Source: Pseudomonadota bacterium
GTDB taxonomy: Bacteria > Pseudomonadota > Alphaproteobacteria > Acetobacterales > Acetobacteraceae
Length of the DNA: 37,353 bases
Reading direction: 5' to 3'
Assembly (NCBI GenBank): GCA_019351895.1
Contig: JABBOH010000032.1
Span: forward strand, 1 to 37,353
Shown here in pieces: positions 33,330 to 37,353 of the stretch. Position 1 is the stretch's first letter. Each line of letters opens with the position of its first letter. The notes under the pieces were generated by a model. The model was not told where the DNA came from. It did not search any database and saw only the letters and a list, made by a program, of their open reading frames with translations. A program made the position numbers and the translations under genes.

Positions 33330-34679
33330 ATGGATCATGCCCAATCCGCTGCTCAACCGCTGCGCGCGTTGCCTTGCGGGCAGCCGCTGACGGGCCGCAT
33401 CCGGGTTCCCGGCGACAAGTCCATCAGCCACCGCGCGCTGATGTTCGGCGCGCTGGCAGAGGGGCTGACCCGCATCACCGGCTTGCTGGAAGGCGAGGAC
33501 GTGTTGCGTACGGCCGCCGCGATGCGCGCGCTCGGCGGCGAGGTGGTTCAGGAAGGCCCGGGGGCATGGCATGTTCGCGGCCAGGGGCGCGGCAATCTGG
33601 CCGAGCCTGCGGACGTGCTGGACATGGGCAATTCGGGCACCGCCGCGCGGCTGATCTGCGGCATCCTCGCCAGCCACCCGATCTTCGCCGTGCTGACGGG
33701 CGATGCGAGCCTCCGCCGTCGCCCGATGAAGCGCGTGACCGAGCCGCTCAGCGCCTGCGGCGCCCGATTCGCGGGCCGCGCCGGCGGCCGGCTGCCGCTC
33801 GCGATCGAGGGTGCCGCCGAAGCCCGCCCGCTGGACTACCGCCTGCCGGTGGCCTCGGCGCAGGTGAAGTCCGCGGTGCTGCTGGCTGGCCTCAACGCGC
33901 CCGGCGAGACGCGGGTCGAGGAACCGGAGGCGACGCGCGACCATACCGAGAACATGCTGCGGCATTTCGGCGCCGAGGTGTCGGTCGAGGTCCGGGGCAC
34001 CGGCCGGCTCATCCGCCTTGCCGGGCAGCCGACGCTCACCGCCGCCGACATCGTGGTGCCGGGCGACCCCTCCTCCGCCGCTTTCCCGCTGGTGGCGGCA
34101 CTGGTGGTGCCGGGGTCCGAGGTGACGATCCGGGCCGTCGGCCTCAACCCGCTGCGCACCGGCCTGTTCACGACGCTTCGCGAGATGGGCGCGGACCTCA
34201 CCATCAGCGGCGAGCGCATCGAGGGCGGCGAGCCAGTGGGCGACATCACCGTCCGCCACGGCGCGCTGCAGGCAGCGGAGGTGCCCGCCGCCCGCGCGCC
34301 CAGTATGATCGACGAATATCCTATCCTCGCGGTGGCCGCCGCCTTCGCGCGCGGCACCAGCCGGTTCCGCGATCTCTCCGAACTGCGCGTCAAGGAGAGC
34401 GACCGGCTCACCGCCACCGCAGCTCTCCTTGCCGTCAACGGCATCCGGGTCGAGATCGAAGGCGACGACCTCGTGGTCCACGGCAGCGGCGGCACGCCGC
34501 CTCCGGGCGGCGGCATGGTCGAGACGCATATGGACCACCGGATCGCGATGTCGTCGCTGGTGCTGGGGCTTGGCACCAGGGCCGCGGTCACCGTCGACGA
34601 CGCGGCTTTCGTGGACACGAGCTTCCCGGGCTTCGCCGACCTCATGCGCGGCCTCGGCGCCGATATGGCGCGACCTTGA
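33330..34679 (+). CDS. aroA: 3-phosphoshikimate 1-carboxyvinyltransferase (EPSP synthase), class II-like
   Basis: Sixth step of the shikimate pathway: joins shikimate-3-phosphate and phosphoenolpyruvate. It has 449 residues. Motifs resemble the CP4-type class II enzymes: GDKS at 28-31, RPMKR at 131-135, SAQVK at 176-180 and RDHTE at 203-207. The N-x-T-R motif is altered to NPLR at 273-276. At the position of the CP4 alanine 100, known to lower glyphosate binding, this protein has glycine (G103 in GNSGT), as in sensitive enzymes. It shares three bases with the overlapping start of cmk, TTGA at 34676-34679. Confidence 0.96.
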   Translation: MDHAQSAAQPLRALPCGQPLTGRIRVPGDKSISHRALMFGALAEGLTRITGLLEGEDVLRTAAAMRALGGEVVQEGPGAWHVRGQGRGNLAEPADVLDMGNSGTAARLICGILASHPIFAVLTGDASLRRRPMKRVTEPLSACGARFAGRAGGRLPLAIEGAAEARPLDYRLPVASAQVKSAVLLAGLNAPGETRVEEPEATRDHTENMLRHFGAEVSVEVRGTGRLIRLAGQPTLTAADIVVPGDPSSAAFPLVAALVVPGSEVTIRAVGLNPLRTGLFTTLREMGADLTISGERIEGGEPVGDITVRHGALQAAEVPAARAPSMIDEYPILAVAAAFARGTSRFRDLSELRVKESDRLTATAALLAVNGIRVEIEGDDLVVHGSGGTPPPGGGMVETHMDHRIAMSSLVLGLGTRAAVTVDDAAFVDTSFPGFADLMRGLGADMARP

Positions 34680-35329
34680 GCGAGCACGAGACGGTCGATC
34701 CGCCGCTGACGGTCGCGATCGACGGACCGGCGGCCTCCGGCAAGGGCACGCTCGCGAAACGGCTTTCAACCGTCCTCGGTCTACCGCATCTCGACACAGG
34801 GCTGCTCTACCGCGCGGTCGGGCGGCAAGTGCTGGACGCAGGCCAGGACCCCGCGGACAGCGCGGCGGCCACGGCGGCGGCCGAGGCGCTGGCGCCCGCC
34901 GATCTGCAGCGCACCGATCTGCGCGGTCCGGTGGCCGACGCGGCATCCGCCAAGGTCGCCTCGATCCCTGGCGTCCGGGCGGCCCTGCTCGCCTTCCAGC
35001 GGCGGTTCGCGGAGGACGGGGCGGTGCTCGACGGGCGGGACATCGGCACGGTGGTGCTGCCCAAGGCGCGGGTGAAGCTATTTGTGACCGCCAGCCTCGC
35101 CGTGCGGGCCGCGCGCCGCCACCGGGAACTGGAGGCCCGCGGCGGCGCGGTCCCGCCGCTCGACGTGGTGCTCGCCGAGATGGCGGCCCGGGACGAAGCG
35201 GACCGCAACCGCGCGACCGCGCCGCTGCGCCCGGCCGAGGACGCGATCCTGCTCGACACCAGCGCGCTTACCTCCGATGAGGCTCTCGCAAGGGCCGAGG
35301 CCATCATCCGCTGGAAGCTCGGCGTCTGA
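34676..35329 (+). CDS. cmk: Cytidylate kinase
   Basis: Phosphorylates CMP and dCMP for nucleotide recycling. It has 217 residues from a TTG start overlapping the aroA stop; no ATG or GTG start fits before the P-loop. The P-loop is GPAASGKGT at 17-25, followed by [13 protein letters not shown]. Other blocks are [20 protein letters not shown] and the lid region with [20 protein letters not shown]. The order aroA-cmk-rpsA is common in proteobacteria and supports the call. Confidence 0.96.
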   Translation: MSEHETVDPPLTVAIDGPAASGKGTLAKRLSTVLGLPHLDTGLLYRAVGRQVLDAGQDPADSAAATAAAEALAPADLQRTDLRGPVADAASAKVASIPGVRAALLAFQRRFAEDGAVLDGRDIGTVVLPKARVKLFVTASLAVRAARRHRELEARGGAVPPLDVVLAEMAARDEADRNRATAPLRPAEDAILLDTSALTSDEALARAEAIIRWKLGV

Positions 35330-35402
35330 GGGCGGACGCGGTGCCCCAGGGCATCTGGGCCGCCAAGCCTCGGGACCGCCCTGAACTGTCACCGGCTTTT
35401 GC

Positions 35403-35430
35403 TTGACTCAACCACAACTCGGCGTATCTC
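35403..35430 (+). promoter_or_regulatory. Candidate promoter of rpsA
   Basis: TTGACT (35403-35408) and TATCTC (35425-35430) are separated by 16 bases, a reasonable sigma-70 type pair in the 260-base gap between cmk and rpsA. Transcripts starting near 35437 would have a leader of about 150 bases. Confidence 0.5.
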
Positions 35431-35477
35431 TCCGCCCCGGGCATTCGCCGCTTGCGCGGACGATCGCCTATTCACCG

Positions 35478-35493
35478 GCCCGCAATCGCGGGC
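35478..35493 (+). other. Hairpin in the rpsA leader
   Basis: GCCCGC (35478-35483) pairs with GCGGGC (35488-35493) over AATC. RpsA leaders in other bacteria fold into structures used for translation efficiency and autoregulation; whether this one does so is not shown. Confidence 0.35.
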
Positions 35494-35589
35494 AAGCCGT
35501 GTCCGCCCGGGATGGTCCCGTTGGCCGTGGCGCGCAAACCCCTGGTGCGGCTCACCCCGCACTCTCTGATCAAGGACAGAAACCGCCAC

Positions 35590-37311
35590 ATGTCAGCCAG
35601 TTCCGCCCTCCGCCCACGCGATATGTCCGCGGAGGAGGATTTTGCGTCCCTTCTCGACGAGACGCTCGGCCGTGATACCGGGTTCGACGGCTCCGTCGTT
35701 TCGGGCCGCGTTCTGCGGGTCACCGACGATGCCGTGATCGTCGATGTCGGCCTCAAGAGCGAAGGCCGCGTTCCGCTCAAGGAATTCGCGGCCCCCGGTC
35801 AGAAGCCCGAGATCGCCATCGGCGATGTCGTCGAGCTTTATGTCGAGCGCTACGAGGACCGCGACGGCTCCATTGTGCTCTCGCGCGAGAAGGCGCGGCG
35901 CGAGGAGAGCTGGACCAACCTCGAGAAGGCCCATGCCGCCAACCAGCGCGTGAGCGGCACCATCTACAGCCGCGTCAAGGGCGGCTTCACGGTCGATCTC
36001 GGCGGCGCGGTCGCGTTCCTGCCGGGCAGCCAAGTCGATATCCGCCCGGTGCGCGATGTCGGCCCGCTCATGGGGACGCCGCAGCCCTTCCAGATCCTCA
36101 AGATGGACCGCGCCCGCGGCAATATCGTCGTGTCGCGCCGGGCGGTCCTCGAAGAGACCCGAGCCGAGCAGCGCAGCGAGCTGATCCAGGGCCTCAAGGA
36201 AGGCATGATCCTGGATGGCGTCGTGAAGAACATCACCGACTACGGCGCCTTCGTCGATCTTGGCGGCGTGGACGGCCTCCTGCATGTGACCGATATCGCT
36301 TGGCGTCGCATCAACCACCCCTCCGAGGCGCTGCAGATCGGCCAGCCCGTCAAGGTGCAGGTCATCCGCTTCAACCAGGAAACCCAGCGCATCAGCCTCG
36401 GCATGAAGCAGCTCGAGGTCGATCCGTGGGAGGGTGTCGCCGCGAAATATCCGCCCGGGGGCAAGTATTCCGGCCGCGTCACCAACATCACCGACTACGG
36501 CGCCTTTGTGGAGCTGGAGCCGGGCGTCGAGGGTCTGGTGCACGTCTCCGAAATGTCCTGGACGAAGAAGAACGTCCATCCGGGGAAGATCGTCGCCACC
36601 AGCCAGGAAGTCGACGTGCTCGTGCTCGACGTGGATGCCGGCAAGCGCCGTATCTCGCTCGGCCTCAAGCAGGTCCAGCGCAACCCCTGGGAGCAGTTCG
36701 TCGAGGAGCATCCGGTCGGCAGCGAGATCGAGGGCGAAATCCGCAACATCACGGAATTCGGCCTGTTCATCGGGATCACCGCCGATATCGACGGCATGGC
36801 CCACATGTCGGATCTGTCCTGGGACGAGGCGGGCGAGCAGGCTATCGCCCATTACAACAAGGGCGACGTCATCAAGGCCAAGGTTCTCGACGTGGATGTC
36901 GAGAAGGAGCGCATCAGCCTCGGGATCAAGCAGCTGCGCGATGACCCGGCGGCGGGCGTCTTCGACCGTGTCCACAAGGGCGACATCGTCACCTGCGTGG
37001 TGACCGCCGTGCAGGCCAATGGCGTCGAGGTCTCGGTCGACGAGGTGCTGACCGGCTTCATCCGCCGCGCCGAACTGGCCCGCGACAAGGCCGAACAGCG
37101 TCCCGACCGCTTCGCCGTCGGCGAAAAGGTGGACGCTAAGATCCTCTCCGTGGACCGTGCCGCGCGCAAGCTGGCACTGACGATCCGCGGCAAGGAAATG
37201 GACGAGGACAAGCAGGCCGTTCAGGAATACGGCAGCGCCGACTCGGGCGCCTCCCTGGGCGACATCCTGGGTGCCGCCATCCGCCGCCGGAACCAGCAGT
37301 CCGACGTGTGA
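35590..37311 (+). CDS. rpsA: 30S ribosomal protein S1
   Basis: RNA-binding ribosomal protein that docks mRNA on the 30S subunit. Six S1 domains are visible in order: GSVVSGRVLRVTDDAVIVDV, VSGTIYSRVKGGFTVDLGG, DGVVKNITDYGAFVDLGG, YSGRVTNITDYGAFVELEP, IEGEIRNITEFGLFIGITA and VTCVVTAVQANGVEVSVDE. The chosen ATG at 35590 gives 573 residues; the frame is open to 35452 but that part is not conserved in style. AAGGA (35572-35576) is 13 bases away, farther than ideal, which is not rare for rpsA. The second Met, in MSAEEDFASLL, is an alternative. Confidence 0.96.
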   Translation: MSASSALRPRDMSAEEDFASLLDETLGRDTGFDGSVVSGRVLRVTDDAVIVDVGLKSEGRVPLKEFAAPGQKPEIAIGDVVELYVERYEDRDGSIVLSREKARREESWTNLEKAHAANQRVSGTIYSRVKGGFTVDLGGAVAFLPGSQVDIRPVRDVGPLMGTPQPFQILKMDRARGNIVVSRRAVLEETRAEQRSELIQGLKEGMILDGVVKNITDYGAFVDLGGVDGLLHVTDIAWRRINHPSEALQIGQPVKVQVIRFNQETQRISLGMKQLEVDPWEGVAAKYPPGGKYSGRVTNITDYGAFVELEPGVEGLVHVSEMSWTKKNVHPGKIVATSQEVDVLVLDVDAGKRRISLGLKQVQRNPWEQFVEEHPVGSEIEGEIRNITEFGLFIGITADIDGMAHMSDLSWDEAGEQAIAHYNKGDVIKAKVLDVDVEKERISLGIKQLRDDPAAGVFDRVHKGDIVTCVVTAVQANGVEVSVDEVLTGFIRRAELARDKAEQRPDRFAVGEKVDAKILSVDRAARKLALTIRGKEMDEDKQAVQEYGSADSGASLGDILGAAIRRRNQQSDV

Positions 37312-37343
37312 TCTTACGCTCCGCGTAAGGGCTGGCTAAGATC
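37310..37343 (+). terminator. Overlapping hairpins after rpsA, candidate terminator
   Basis: CTTACGC (37313-37319) pairs with GCGTAAG (37323-37329) over a 3-base loop. Alternatively GATCTTA (37310-37316) pairs with TAAGATC (37337-37343). The two folds exclude each other. No T-run is seen before the window ends. Confidence 0.45.
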
Positions 37344-37353
37344 GGGCCGCGGG

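Noticed and set aside
33198-34946. A 582-codon minus-strand frame opposite aroA
   Set aside because: Shadow frame with no motif; aroA is unambiguous on the plus strand.

Overview
The window is GC-rich bacterial chromosome, most likely from an alphaproteobacterium. The evidence is the cluster of a TIGR02300 (FYDLN-acid) protein, aroA, cmk and rpsA, a DUF6481 protein, a DmeR/DmeF metal-efflux pair and ATGA-overlapped operons. The wording of the RpsA N-terminus resembles Rhodospirillales/Acetobacteraceae, but that placement is inference. No tRNA, rRNA, CRISPR array, insertion sequence or phage gene was seen.

Layout. Bases 1-1456 hold the tail of an unknown gene, a hairpin and a glutamyl-tRNA synthetase. 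From 1462 to 7004 the genes run leftward: a two-gene membrane operon with a duplicated ExxE motif, a soluble PAS chemoreceptor ending in a CheR/CheB tether (EWSEF), a tandem GNAT acetyltransferase, an O-antigen-ligase-like membrane protein and a DUF6481 protein. A cold-shock gene with a strong terminator and a small secreted protein run rightward (7246-7886). Then come dmeF and dmeR (leftward, Ni/Co efflux and its sensor).

The centre (9253-27556) is a urea module. A leftward operon encodes a 1141-residue hybrid histidine kinase whose sensor is a complete NCS1-type permease joined through a cysteine-rich segment, plus a REC-LuxR response regulator. Facing it is the rightward urtABCDE urea ABC transporter. 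The 777-base gap between them contains a decayed 5' fragment of a second urtA and two inverted repeats. A membrane chemoreceptor gene follows urtE, and then the full urease set ureDABCEFG. Taken together this looks like one unit for sensing, swimming toward, importing and hydrolysing urea. The sensing and chemotaxis roles are inferred from position. Just before ureD an AT-rich promoter-like stretch and an ATG with a ribosome site open a different reading frame containing six copies of a 15-bp Pro-Glu-Pro-Gly repeat.

Bases 27637-32801 hold an Lrp/AsnC regulator abutting an MFS exporter, a cupin, a DadA-like D-amino-acid dehydrogenase and a convergent diguanylate cyclase with a GGEEF active site and an RxxD inhibition site. 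Bases 32878-37353 return to housekeeping: TIGR02300 protein, class II-like aroA, cmk overlapping it, and rpsA with six S1 domains.
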